Origin: VYFG01 sp022827325
GTDB lineage: Bacteria; Pseudomonadota; Gammaproteobacteria; Arenicellales; Poriferihabitantaceae
Direction: 5' to 3'
Length of the DNA stretch: 48,304 nt
NCBI GenBank assembly: GCA_022827325.1
Contig: JAJDTE010000177.1
Location: forward strand, 1 to 48,304
Part shown: positions 26,239 to 35,832 of the stretch, piece by piece
Position numbering within the stretch: position 1 is the stretch's first letter
Layout: each line of letters starts with the position of its first letter
The notes under the pieces: model-generated
The model's input: only the letters and a program-made list of their open reading frames with translations
Told to the model about the DNA's origin: nothing
The model's database searches: none
Position numbers and translations under genes: made by a program

Positions 26239-28689
26239 CTAATGGGCCGTCAGGCCCGTGGTGGCGTCCTCCTTGCCCTTGGTGGCGGATTCCCCGGGTG
26301 CGGGGCGATCGGGTTCGGCTGCAGGTGCCGGCACCCTTTCCAGGGTAAGCTCAATCACCTCATCAATCCATTTTACCGGCCGAATTTCAATCTCCTGGGT
26401 GATGTTTTCCGGGATCTCTTCCAGGTCGCGGTTGTTCTCGTGGGGAATCAGCACCCGCTGGACGCCGGCACGATGCGCGGCCAGCAGTTTTTCCTTCAGC
26501 CCCCCGATGGGCAGCACCTCTCCGCGCAGGGTGATCTCCCCGGTCATGCCCACATCGGACTTGACCGGAATCCCGGTCAGTGCCGATACGATGGCGGTGC
26601 ACATGCCGATGCCCGCGCTTGGCCCGTCCTTGGGTGTGGCGCCTTCCGGGACATGGATATGGACATCCTGCTTCTGGTGGAAGTCCGGATCGATGCCCCA
26701 CTGCCTGGACCGGCTGCGCACCACGCTGATCGCCGCGCTGATGGATTCCTGCATGACATCGCCAAGCTTGCCGGTGAACACATGCTTGCCCTTGCCGGGC
26801 ATCACCACGGTTTCAATGGTCAGCAGTTCCCCGCCCACTTCCGTCCAGGCAAGACCGGTCACCTGGCCGATCTTGTTTTCCTTCTCGATGCCGCTCTTGC
26901 GGAACCGCCTGACACCCAGGTACTGGTCCAGGTTCCCGGAGGTGGCCGTGACATGCTTGAGACCCTTGTCGAGCAGCAGTTCCTTGACCACCTTGCGGCA
27001 GATCTTCGAAATCTCCCGTTCCAGGTTCCGCACCCCCGCCTCACGGGTGTAGTAGGCGATGATGTCATGAATCACGGATTCCTCGATGGTGATCTCCTTT
27101 TCCTTCAGTCCGTTGTTGCGGTACTGCTTGGGCAGCAGGTAGCGATGGGCGATCTCCACCTTCTCCTGCTCGGTGTAGCCCGAAATGCGGATGACCTCCA
27201 TGCGGTCAAGCAGCGGGCTCGGAATATTGAGGGTGTTGGCGGTGGCGATGAACATGACGTCCGACAGGTCGTATTCCACCTCGAGATAATGATCGCCAAA
27301 GGTGTTGTTCTGCTCCGGGTCCAGCACCTCCAGCAGCGCCGAAGAGGGGTCGCCCCGGAAATCCATGGACATCTTGTCCACTTCGTCAAGCATGAACAGG
27401 GGGTTGTTCGTCTTCACCTTCGACAGGTTCTGGATGATCTTGCCGGGCATGGACCCGATATAGGTCCGCCGGTGGCCGCGTATTTCCGCCTCGTCCCGCA
27501 CACCGCCAAGGGACATGCGGATGAACTTCCGGTTGGTGGCCCGGGCGATGGACTGCCCGAGGGAGGTCTTGCCGACCCCGGGAGGCCCCACCAGGCAGAG
27601 GATCGCGGCCTTGGATTTCTTCACGCGCTGCTGCACGGCCAGATACTCCAGGATGCGCTCCTTGACCTTCTCCAGGCCGTAATGGTCGTCGTCCAGGATC
27701 TTCTCCGCCTTCGCCAGGTTGCGGGAAATCCGGCTCTGCTTCTTCCACGGCAAGGAAATCAGCCAGTCGATATAGTTGCGCACCACGGTGGCTTCCGCCG
27801 ACATCGGGGACATCATCTTCAGCTTCTTGAGTTCCCCGTCGGCCTTCTCCTCGGCCTCCTCTGACATGCCGGCCTCCTTGATCTTCCGGGCCAGGTCGTC
27901 GGTCTCGTTGGGCACCTCATCCATGTCGCCAAGTTCCTTCTGGATCGCCTTCATCTGCTCGTTCAGATAGTACTCCCGCTGGCTCTTCTCCATCTGTTTC
28001 TTGACCCGGCTGCGGATCCGCTTTTCCACTTCCAGCAGATCGATTTCCGAATCCATCACCCCGAGAATGTGTTCCAGCCGCTCGGTCACGGTGAGCAGTT
28101 CCAGGATTTTCTGCTTTTCCTCGTTTTTCAGATTGAGGTGGGCCGCGATGGTATCGCCGATGCGCCCGGCATCGTCGATGCCGGTCAGGGAGGTCAGGAT
28201 TTCCGGCGGAATCTTGGCGTTCAGCTTGACGTATTTCTCGAACTCCGAAACCACCGTGCTGGCCAGCACGCCCAGTTCGCGGCTCTGTTCTTCGGTATCG
28301 TCGATGGGCAGCGCGGCGCAGACAATCGCCTCGTCCTCGTTCTCCGGATCAATGCCGAAGCTGTGGATCCTGGCGCGCTGCGTCCCCTCCACCAGAACCT
28401 TGACCGTTCCATCCGGCATCTTCAGCATCTGGAGGATGGTTGCGATGGTTCCCATCTGGTAGATGTCCTCCGGGTCCGGATTGTCCTGGGCGGCATCCCG
28501 CTGGGCGGACAGGAGGATATTCTTCTCGGACTCCATGGCGATTTCCAGGGCGCGGATGGAGCGGGCCCGTCCCACGAACAGCGGAATCACCATGTGGGGG
28601 AACACCACCACATCCCGCAGGGGCAGGAGCGGCAGCTGCAGCAGATCGGAACTTCGGGGATTGTCGGTACTATCCATAACGGGTCTCAT
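26239..28689 (-). CDS. lon: ATP-dependent protease Lon
   Basis: Soluble AAA+ serine protease that degrades damaged and regulatory proteins. N-terminal substrate domain (LPLLPLRDVVVFPHMVIPLFVGR), coiled linker, Walker A GPPGVGKT, Walker B LFMLDEVDKM, and the catalytic serine in PKDGPSAG with a downstream lysine in GGLKEKLLAAHR. The start was set at ATG 28689 (MRPVMDSTDN); GTG 28713 and ATG 28677 are also possible. The C-terminus carries an extra Pro/Ala-rich tail compared with E. coli Lon. It is downstream of clpX and before hupB, as in most gammaproteobacteria. Confidence 0.97.
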   Translation of the reverse strand: MRPVMDSTDNPRSSDLLQLPLLPLRDVVVFPHMVIPLFVGRARSIRALEIAMESEKNILLSAQRDAAQDNPDPEDIYQMGTIATILQMLKMPDGTVKVLVEGTQRARIHSFGIDPENEDEAIVCAALPIDDTEEQSRELGVLASTVVSEFEKYVKLNAKIPPEILTSLTGIDDAGRIGDTIAAHLNLKNEEKQKILELLTVTERLEHILGVMDSEIDLLEVEKRIRSRVKKQMEKSQREYYLNEQMKAIQKELGDMDEVPNETDDLARKIKEAGMSEEAEEKADGELKKLKMMSPMSAEATVVRNYIDWLISLPWKKQSRISRNLAKAEKILDDDHYGLEKVKERILEYLAVQQRVKKSKAAILCLVGPPGVGKTSLGQSIARATNRKFIRMSLGGVRDEAEIRGHRRTYIGSMPGKIIQNLSKVKTNNPLFMLDEVDKMSMDFRGDPSSALLEVLDPEQNNTFGDHYLEVEYDLSDVMFIATANTLNIPSPLLDRMEVIRISGYTEQEKVEIAHRYLLPKQYRNNGLKEKEITIEESVIHDIIAYYTREAGVRNLEREISKICRKVVKELLLDKGLKHVTATSGNLDQYLGVRRFRKSGIEKENKIGQVTGLAWTEVGGELLTIETVVMPGKGKHVFTGKLGDVMQESISAAISVVRSRSRQWGIDPDFHQKQDVHIHVPEGATPKDGPSAGIGMCTAIVSALTGIPVKSDVGMTGEITLRGEVLPIGGLKEKLLAAHRAGVQRVLIPHENNRDLEEIPENITQEIEIRPVKWIDEVIELTLERVPAPAAEPDRPAPGESATKGKEDATTGLTAH

Positions 28690-28760
28690 CTCATGCCGGC
28701 CACCCCGCGACACCGGGTCGGCATCGGCGGAAGGCGGCGGGCAGATACAGTCTGTTGTTA

Positions 28761-28789
28761 ATAATGAAGGCGGGAAAGGCGGTTTGCAA
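28761..28789 (-). promoter_or_regulatory. Candidate lon promoter
   Basis: Minus strand: TTGCAA (28784-28789), 17-base spacer, CATTAT (28761-28766), about 70 bases before the lon start. The segment CTTGCAA also hints at a heat-shock (sigma-32) -35, but the matching -10 (CCCATNT) is not seen. Confidence 0.5.
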
Positions 28790-28863
28790 GCGCAATGTGC
28801 GTCACATCACCGGCCGTTTCCCGGCCGGCAGGCCGGGTGGCGCGGTGGACAGCCTCGCGGGAA

Positions 28864-30141
<1,278 letters not shown>

Positions 30142-30272
30142 TCCTACCGGGCGTAGGGCCCATTTACCTCATTGACCGGAAGTATAGAGGAAAATTTCGG
30201 CAAAGTAGTACGAAAATGCACATGAATGCCGAGAATCCCGCCGGCGGGCCGAAGGGGTTTTCTGCCCCCTTG

Positions 30273-30896
30273 TCAGTCCCGCTTGGACAGAACCGAATCG
30301 ATGATCCCGTATTCCTGGGCCGCCTCGGCACTCATGAAATTGTCCCGGTCCGTGTCCTCCCGGATCACGTCGATGGGCTTGCCCGTGTGGTCGGAAAGAA
30401 TCCTGTTGAGCCGGTCCCGGGTGCTGAGAATCTCGCGGGTATGGATCTCGATGTCCGTGGCCTGGCCCTGGGAACCCCCCAGGGGCTGATGGATCATCAC
30501 CCGAGAATGCGGAAGCGCGTGGCGCTTTCCGGGCTGGCCGCCTGCCAGGATGATGGCGCCCATGCTGGCAGCCTGGCCCACGCAAACGGTGCTCACGTCA
30601 GGCCGGATGAACTGCATGGTGTCGTAGATCGCCAGTCCCGAGGTGACCATCCCGCCGGGCGTGTTGATGTAGAGGGAGATGTCCTTCTCCGGGTTCTCCG
30701 ACTCGAGGAACAACAGCTGGGCGACGATCAGGTTGGCCATGTGGTCCTCCACCTGTCCCACCATGAATATCACCCGCTCCTTGAGCAGCCGGGAATAGAT
30801 GTCGTAGGCGCGCTCTCCGCGCCCGGTGGTTTCCACGACCATGGGAACCAGGCCCAGGGCTTGCGTGTCGAGATCTGTCATTGTCGGTTCGCTCAT
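30273..30896 (-). CDS. clpP: ClpP protease, proteolytic subunit
   Basis: Serine protease chamber for ClpX and ClpA. The catalytic triad is visible at the family positions: S111 (GQAASMGA), H136 (SRVMIHQPLGG) and D185 (DTDRDN). The 207-residue length includes a short N-terminal propeptide. It follows tig by 26 bases and precedes clpX, so the three are probably co-transcribed. Confidence 0.98.
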   Translation of the reverse strand: MSEPTMTDLDTQALGLVPMVVETTGRGERAYDIYSRLLKERVIFMVGQVEDHMANLIVAQLLFLESENPEKDISLYINTPGGMVTSGLAIYDTMQFIRPDVSTVCVGQAASMGAIILAGGQPGKRHALPHSRVMIHQPLGGSQGQATDIEIHTREILSTRDRLNRILSDHTGKPIDVIREDTDRDNFMSAEAAQEYGIIDSVLSKRD

Positions 30897-30922
30897 GTTT
30901 GGACGCCCTTGGGTGCCCGGAA

Positions 30923-32224
30923 TCAGGCGGATTTCGGATTCATGAACTCGCGGAATCCGATATTCACCTCCTTGACGTCGGCCGATTCCAACATGGTGCT
31001 GACGACCTGTTCTTCAAGCACCATGGCCTCGATCTGCTGCAGTTTCTCGGGATCGGAATAGTAGAAGTTCACGAAGGCATTGGCATCGTCGTAACCCTGG
31101 GCCATCTCCTCGATCCTGCTGCGCACCGTGTCGCCGCCCGCCTTGATGTCATGCCGGGTGATGACCTCGCGGGCAATCAGGCCGAGCGCCACCCGCCTGC
31201 GGGCCTGCTCGGTATACCGTTCCCGGTCGATGCTGTCCGCGGGTATGCCCTGGGATTCCAGTTGCCGGGTGATCGCCTCCACCGCCCGATCCACTTCCTC
31301 CTCGACCAGGGCTCTCGGGACCTCGATGTCGTTGGCCTCGTACAGCGCATCCATGACCCGGTCACGTATCGTGGCGCGCATGCGGTCCCCCAGTTCGCGC
31401 TCGAGACTGGACCGGACCTCCTCGCGCATCTTTTCCACGCCGCCCTCGCGGATACCCAGGTCCTCGGCGAACGCATCGTTGAGTTCGGGCAGTTCGGGCC
31501 GCTCCACCTTCTTGACGGTGACTTCGAATTTCACGTCCTTGCCCGCCACGTCCCCGTTGTGATAGTCCTCCGGGAAGGTGAATTCCACGGTACGGGTATC
31601 CCCGGCGCCGGCGCCGGCAATGCCCTCGTCGAAATGCGCCAGCATCTGGCCCTCGCCAAGCACGAAGGGAAAATCCGTGGCCGAGCCGCCGGCGAATGAC
31701 TCCCCCTCGATGCTGCCGTCGAAATCGATGACCACGCGGTCACCCGTTTCCGCGGCGCCGTCCTTCTCGCTGAACGTGGCGTTGCGCTTTCTGAGATCGT
31801 CGAGGGTCCGTTCCACGTCCTCCTCGGTCACCTCGCACACCGGCTTCTCGATGGCCTTTCCGCTGAGGCTGACCGTGGGGATCTCGGGGAAGACATCCAC
31901 GGTGGCGGTGTATTCCAGGTCCTTGCCCGACTCGTAGGGCTCCGGATCGATGGACACCAGTCCGGCAGCGTCGATCTGCTCCTTCGACAGCGCCTCCTGA
32001 TAACTGGCGTAGATCTTGTCGGAGATCACCTCGTTGATGACCCTACCGGAATACTGTTTCTGGATCACGCTCATCGGGGCCTTCCCGGGGCGAAACCCCG
32101 GAATCTTGGCCTGACGCGACACGTCCCGCAGGCGCTTGTCGACCTCGGCGCCCACTTCCTCGGAGGGAACGGACACTTTCAGTTTGCGTTCGATCACGCC
32201 GGTCTGTTCAACCGTCACTTGCAT
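30923..32224 (-). CDS. tig: Trigger factor
   Basis: Ribosome-associated chaperone and prolyl isomerase. 433 residues: the ribosome-binding domain with the signature GFRPGKAP, a central FKBP-type PPIase domain (GDRVVIDFDGSIEGESFAGG), and a long helical C-terminal arm. The start at ATG 32224 (MQVTVEQTG) fits the family; an upstream in-frame codon would add 13 unrelated residues. It lies 123 bases after tRNA-Leu, the arrangement seen in Pseudomonas. Confidence 0.97.
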   Translation of the reverse strand: MQVTVEQTGVIERKLKVSVPSEEVGAEVDKRLRDVSRQAKIPGFRPGKAPMSVIQKQYSGRVINEVISDKIYASYQEALSKEQIDAAGLVSIDPEPYESGKDLEYTATVDVFPEIPTVSLSGKAIEKPVCEVTEEDVERTLDDLRKRNATFSEKDGAAETGDRVVIDFDGSIEGESFAGGSATDFPFVLGEGQMLAHFDEGIAGAGAGDTRTVEFTFPEDYHNGDVAGKDVKFEVTVKKVERPELPELNDAFAEDLGIREGGVEKMREEVRSSLERELGDRMRATIRDRVMDALYEANDIEVPRALVEEEVDRAVEAITRQLESQGIPADSIDRERYTEQARRRVALGLIAREVITRHDIKAGGDTVRSRIEEMAQGYDDANAFVNFYYSDPEKLQQIEAMVLEEQVVSTMLESADVKEVNIGFREFMNPKSA

Positions 32225-32347
32225 GAATATCGCTTCCTCGTGAAATTGTATTGCCCGGAACACCGGGAGCGGAATGATCCGGGGGAACCGCCAAAGAGCA
32301 GGAGAAACCGGTCATCCTCCGCCCGGACCGGAAGCCGGCCGGCAGGC

Positions 32348-32433
<86 letters not shown>

Positions 32434-32485
32434 ACGGACATTCCGTCATCCCGCCGGGCGCTTCCGGCCAGGGCGGGCATTGTGA

Positions 32486-32562
32486 TGGGGTGAGCGATGG
32501 GGCTCGAACCCACGACCACCGGGATCACAACCCGGGGCTCTACCAACTGAGCTACGCTCACC
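32486..32562 (-). tRNA. tRNA-His (GTG)
   Basis: 77 nt including the extra G at -1 opposite C73, typical of bacterial tRNA-His. Anticodon stem CCGGG/CCCGG with loop TTGTGAT (GTG). CCA encoded. Confidence 0.97.
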
Positions 32563-32616
32563 ATACACAACTGACACAATTGTACCTGTTCAACAGCCCC
32601 CGGAACTCCGGAAAAC

Positions 32617-33021
32617 TGGTACGCCCGACAGGATTCGAACCTGTAACCTACGGCTTAGCTTACCAACTACGGCTTTCGCCGCCCACTGTGTCCGGCCCGG
32701 TGGACACGTCGTTCCCCCAAGGCCCAGGCGCAGTGGTTTGTGGTCTGGACTATATCTTCACCATCGCAGGTGGGGCACGTATAGTCTCTACGGATCCCGG
32801 GTCATGAATCACGCCCCGGTTTCCTCGGTGTTGCCAACACCCCGAACAGCAAAGCCCGGGATGCGAAGGGTCCACCGATACAGTGCCCTGCACTCCGACA
32901 GTTCAATTCCCGCCGGAGGCTCCTGTTTGCGGTGCCGGGATGTTACGGAGCAATCTCTTTTCCGGATTCCCGGAGGCCGCCACTCAAAGGCCGTTGCTCT
33001 ATCCTATTGAGCTACGGGCGC
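32617..33021 (-). tRNA. tRNA-Arg (TCT), split by a group I intron
   Basis: Two exons on the minus strand: 33021-32987 (acceptor GCGCCCG, D-arm, 5' anticodon stem ACGGC plus C32 T33 T34) and 32658-32617 (C35 T36 A37 A38, stem GCCGT, T-arm with TTCGAAT, acceptor CGGGCGT, A73, CCA). Joined, they give a normal 77-nt cloverleaf with loop CTTCTAA, anticodon TCT. The intron (32659-32986) separates T34 and C35 inside the anticodon, so the tRNA works only after splicing. The tRNA lies second in the Pro-Arg-His-Leu cluster, where other gammaproteobacteria have an unbroken tRNA-Arg. Confidence 0.88.
32659..32986 (-). other. Group I self-splicing intron in tRNA-Arg anticodon
   Basis: A 328-nt intron on the minus strand. 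Hallmarks: the exon ends in U and the intron in G; the P7 3' segment AAGATATAGTCC (32747-32758) matches the conserved AAGAUAUAGUCC element; its partner GACTATA (32780-32786) pairs perfectly with TATAGTC (32748-32754). GTAGAGACTA and ATGGTGAAG segments resemble the core of the Azoarcus tRNA-Ile intron (subgroup IC3). A GGCGAAAGCC hairpin near the 3' end fits a P9 stem. No internal homing-endonuclease gene is present. Confidence 0.85.
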
Positions 33022-33040
33022 AAAGGATAAAACGAAAAAC

Positions 33041-33117
33041 TGGTCGGGGTAGAGAGATTCGAACTCCCGACATCCTGCTCCCAAAGCAGGCGCGCTACCA
33101 GGCTGCGCTATACCCCG
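33041..33117 (-). tRNA. tRNA-Pro (TGG)
   Basis: 77 nt with CCA. Acceptor CGGGGTA-type pairing with TACCCCG, anticodon stem CCTGC/GCAGG with loop TTTGGGA (TGG). It is first in the minus-strand tRNA cluster, so the cluster promoter should lie just above 33117. Confidence 0.96.
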
Positions 33118-33345
33118 TATCGCCACGATTCCCCGACACGAATGCCGGGATACAAGGTAAAACTACGCCCCCCGGGGCCTCAGGTCAAGGGCGGCGAACT
33201 ATACGGATTATGCCCCCTGCCGTCAATGCCGGCGCCGGTACGCCGGGACCCCGAAAATGCCCGCGATTGCCTCCCCAAGTGCTTGAAATGGAAAAGGCGG
33301 ACCCCCATTACCGCCAGATTGACAACGCCAATCCAGAACCAGCCC

Positions 33346-35244
33346 ATGAGCCAAGAGACCACGATGGAAAAACACGCCTTCCAGGCGGAAGTGCAGCAGC
33401 TTCTGCACCTGATGATCCACTCCCTGTACAGCAACCGGGAGATCTTTCTCAGGGAACTCGTTTCCAACGCATCGGATGCCTGTGACCGGCTGAGATTCCT
33501 CTCCCTGACCGACAAGTCCCTGCTCGAGGACGAGGAGGCGCTCGGCATCGAGGTGGACGTGAATCCCAGGACCAGGACCATCACGGTCCGGGACAACGGC
33601 ATCGGCATGGACCACGACGAGGTGGTCGAGAACATCGGCACCATCGCGCGCTCCGGCACCCGCCGGTTCCTGGAACAGATCAACCAGGGCGAGCAGAGCG
33701 AGACCACGCTGATCGGCCAGTTCGGCGTCGGGTTCTATTCCAGCTTCCTGGTCGCCGAAGAGGTTGTCCTCATGACCCGCAAGGCGGGACGGCCGGCCTC
33801 GGAGGGCGTGAAATGGACGTCCGACGGCAGCGGGGAGTACTCGGTGGAATCCGTCGAACGGCCCGAAAGGGGAACGGAAGTCATCCTCAAGCTGCAGAAG
33901 GCGCACAAGGAATTCCTGGAAGGGTTCCGGGTCCGTGGCGTGATCGCGAAATATTCCGATCACATCTCCCTGCCCATCCGGATGCTGAAGGAACCCGAGA
34001 GGGACGACAAGGGCAAGGTCATCAAGGGGCAGACCCCGGAATACGAAACCGTAAACAGGGGCTCCGCACTGTGGGCCCGGCCCAAGCGGGAAATCAGCGA
34101 AGAGGAGCACCGGACCTTCTACACCTCGCTGACCTACGATCCCGAGCCGCCGGCCATTACCCTGCACAACCGGGTGGAGGGGAAGCTGGAATACATCTCA
34201 CTGTTCTACATCCCGTCGAAGGCGCCCTACGACCTCTGGGACCGGGAGCAGCGTCACGGCATCAAGCTGTACGTGCGCCGGATCTTCATCTCCGACGATG
34301 CCAGGCAGCTCATGCCGAGCTATCTGCGGTTCGTCCGCGGGCTGGTGGATTCGGCCGACCTGCCGCTCAACGTTTCCCGGGAGTTCCTGCAGCAGAACCG
34401 GGAGATCGACAGGATCCGCACCGCCTCGGTCAAGAAAATCCTCGCGGAACTGAAAAAGGTCGCCGCCAAGGATGCCGAGAAATACCTGGGTCTCTGGAAG
34501 GAATACGGCAAGGTGCTGAAGGAGGGGCTGATCGAGGACCCCGAGAACAAGGACAACCTCGCGAAGCTGATCCGGTTCGCATCCACCCGGGGCGAGGACG
34601 ACACGCAGAACGTCTCCCTGGAAGACTATGTCGGCGCCATGAAGGAGAAGCAGAAGGCAATCTACTACGTCACCGCGGAAAACCATGCCGCGGCCAGGTC
34701 ATCCCCGCATCTCGAAATCTTCCGCAAGCACGACATCGAGGTGCTGCTGTTGTCCGACCCGGTGGACGAGTGGGTGGTGAACCATCTCACCACCTTCGAG
34801 GACATGCCGCTCCAGTCCATCGCCCGGGGGGAACTGGACCTGGACGAACTGGGGGACGCAAAGGACAAGGACGAAAGCGAAAAGGCGAACGAGACCCTGT
34901 CGCCGCTGGTGGAAAGGTTCAAGACCGTGCTGGAGGACCGCGTCAAGGACGTTCGCCTGACCGACCGGCTGGTGGATTCCCCGGCGTGCCTCGTGGCCGA
35001 CCAGTATGACCTCGGGGGCAACATGGAGCGGATCCTGAAGGCCATGGGCCAGGATGCCCCCGTCGCCAAGCCGATCCTCGAGCTGAATCCGAAGCACGAG
35101 ATCCTGGACCGGATCGATCTCGAGTCCGATACCCTGGAAGACTGGATCTGGGTGCTGCTGGACCAGGCGGTGCTGGCCGAGGGGGCCTCGCTCAGGGACC
35201 CGGCGGCCTACGTGGCGAGGGTCAACCGGCTGCTGGCGGGCTGA
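33346..35244 (+). CDS. htpG: Chaperone HtpG (bacterial HSP90)
   Basis: ATP-driven chaperone. The 632-residue protein has the N-terminal GHKL domain with RELVSNASDACD (E37, N41, D44), DNGIGM and GQFGVGFYS, the middle-domain arginine region (LNVSREFLQQNR) and a C-terminal dimerisation domain ending in RVNRLLAG. The start was set at ATG 33346 (MSQETTMEKH), close to the usual N-terminus; ATG 33364 is an alternative. It is distinct from the island GHKL ATPase, which lacks the HtpG middle and C-terminal domains. Confidence 0.96.
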   Translation: MSQETTMEKHAFQAEVQQLLHLMIHSLYSNREIFLRELVSNASDACDRLRFLSLTDKSLLEDEEALGIEVDVNPRTRTITVRDNGIGMDHDEVVENIGTIARSGTRRFLEQINQGEQSETTLIGQFGVGFYSSFLVAEEVVLMTRKAGRPASEGVKWTSDGSGEYSVESVERPERGTEVILKLQKAHKEFLEGFRVRGVIAKYSDHISLPIRMLKEPERDDKGKVIKGQTPEYETVNRGSALWARPKREISEEEHRTFYTSLTYDPEPPAITLHNRVEGKLEYISLFYIPSKAPYDLWDREQRHGIKLYVRRIFISDDARQLMPSYLRFVRGLVDSADLPLNVSREFLQQNREIDRIRTASVKKILAELKKVAAKDAEKYLGLWKEYGKVLKEGLIEDPENKDNLAKLIRFASTRGEDDTQNVSLEDYVGAMKEKQKAIYYVTAENHAAARSSPHLEIFRKHDIEVLLLSDPVDEWVVNHLTTFEDMPLQSIARGELDLDELGDAKDKDESEKANETLSPLVERFKTVLEDRVKDVRLTDRLVDSPACLVADQYDLGGNMERILKAMGQDAPVAKPILELNPKHEILDRIDLESDTLEDWIWVLLDQAVLAEGASLRDPAAYVARVNRLLAG

Positions 35245-35257
35245 GCGCGTATCTTCC

Positions 35258-35280
35258 TGACCCGCCCGCAGGGCGGGTCA
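35258..35280. terminator. Hairpin between convergent htpG and ogt
   Basis: Perfect 10-bp stem TGACCCGCCC-GCA-GGGCGGGTCA. It overlaps the stop codon of the minus-strand methyltransferase (35278-35280). No T-run follows on the plus strand, so it may act as a weak bidirectional terminator or an mRNA 3' end protector. Confidence 0.55.
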
Positions 35281-35742
35281 GATCAGCCACGGCACTGCAT
35301 TTTCCAGCCGCAGCAGGCCGATCTTGGTCTCGATGCCCGCGCCTCCGGAATACCCGCCGATCCCCCTTGCCGCCAGCACCCGGTGGCAGGGAACGATGAT
35401 CGGGAATGGATTGCCGCCGCAGGCGCCGCCCGCCGCCCGCGGGGTGGTCCCCAGCTGCCGGGCCATGTCCGTATAGGTGATCGTGCCGCCATAGGGTATC
35501 CGGGCCATCACGCGGCAGGCCGCAGCCTGGAATTCACTGCAGCCGTAGGCCAGGGGCAGATCAAAAGTCCTGAGGGCGCCGCCGAAATAGGCCTTCAGCT
35601 GGTCCGAGGCCTCGGACAGGAGCGGGGAGCGGTCCCGAGCCTGGACATCGCTCCAGCCGAGCCTGGCGAGGCACTCCCCTTCCTGCACCAGCAGCATCCG
35701 CCCGAACGGCGTCTCGATGGTTTTTCTGAGTACGGCAGGCAT
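35278..35742 (-). CDS. ogt: Methylated-DNA-protein-cysteine methyltransferase
   Basis: Suicide repair enzyme that takes alkyl groups off O6-methylguanine onto its own cysteine. Active site PCHRV with C119, preceded by NPFPII, and the helix-turn-helix region with the arginine finger (GTTPRAAGGACG). At 154 residues it has the short Ogt-type form without the Ada N-terminal domain. Convergent with htpG. Confidence 0.94.
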   Translation of the reverse strand: MPAVLRKTIETPFGRMLLVQEGECLARLGWSDVQARDRSPLLSEASDQLKAYFGGALRTFDLPLAYGCSEFQAAACRVMARIPYGGTITYTDMARQLGTTPRAAGGACGGNPFPIIVPCHRVLAARGIGGYSGGAGIETKIGLLRLENAVPWLI

Positions 35743-35832
35743 ATCCGGGAAGGAAAATACACCATGATCATCCGCCGGTAAACCGAACCCGGCAAGCCAC
35801 GCCCCGATGAACGCGGACCGGGCTATAGCGGG

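Noticed and set aside
26242..27864. 540-codon plus-strand frame opposite lon
   Set aside because: Antisense of lon with no recognisable product; the lon reading is certain.
32617..33021. tRNA-Arg as a broken pseudogene
   Set aside because: Both halves are perfect and rejoin into a full cloverleaf, and the insert carries group I core elements, so splicing is the better reading.
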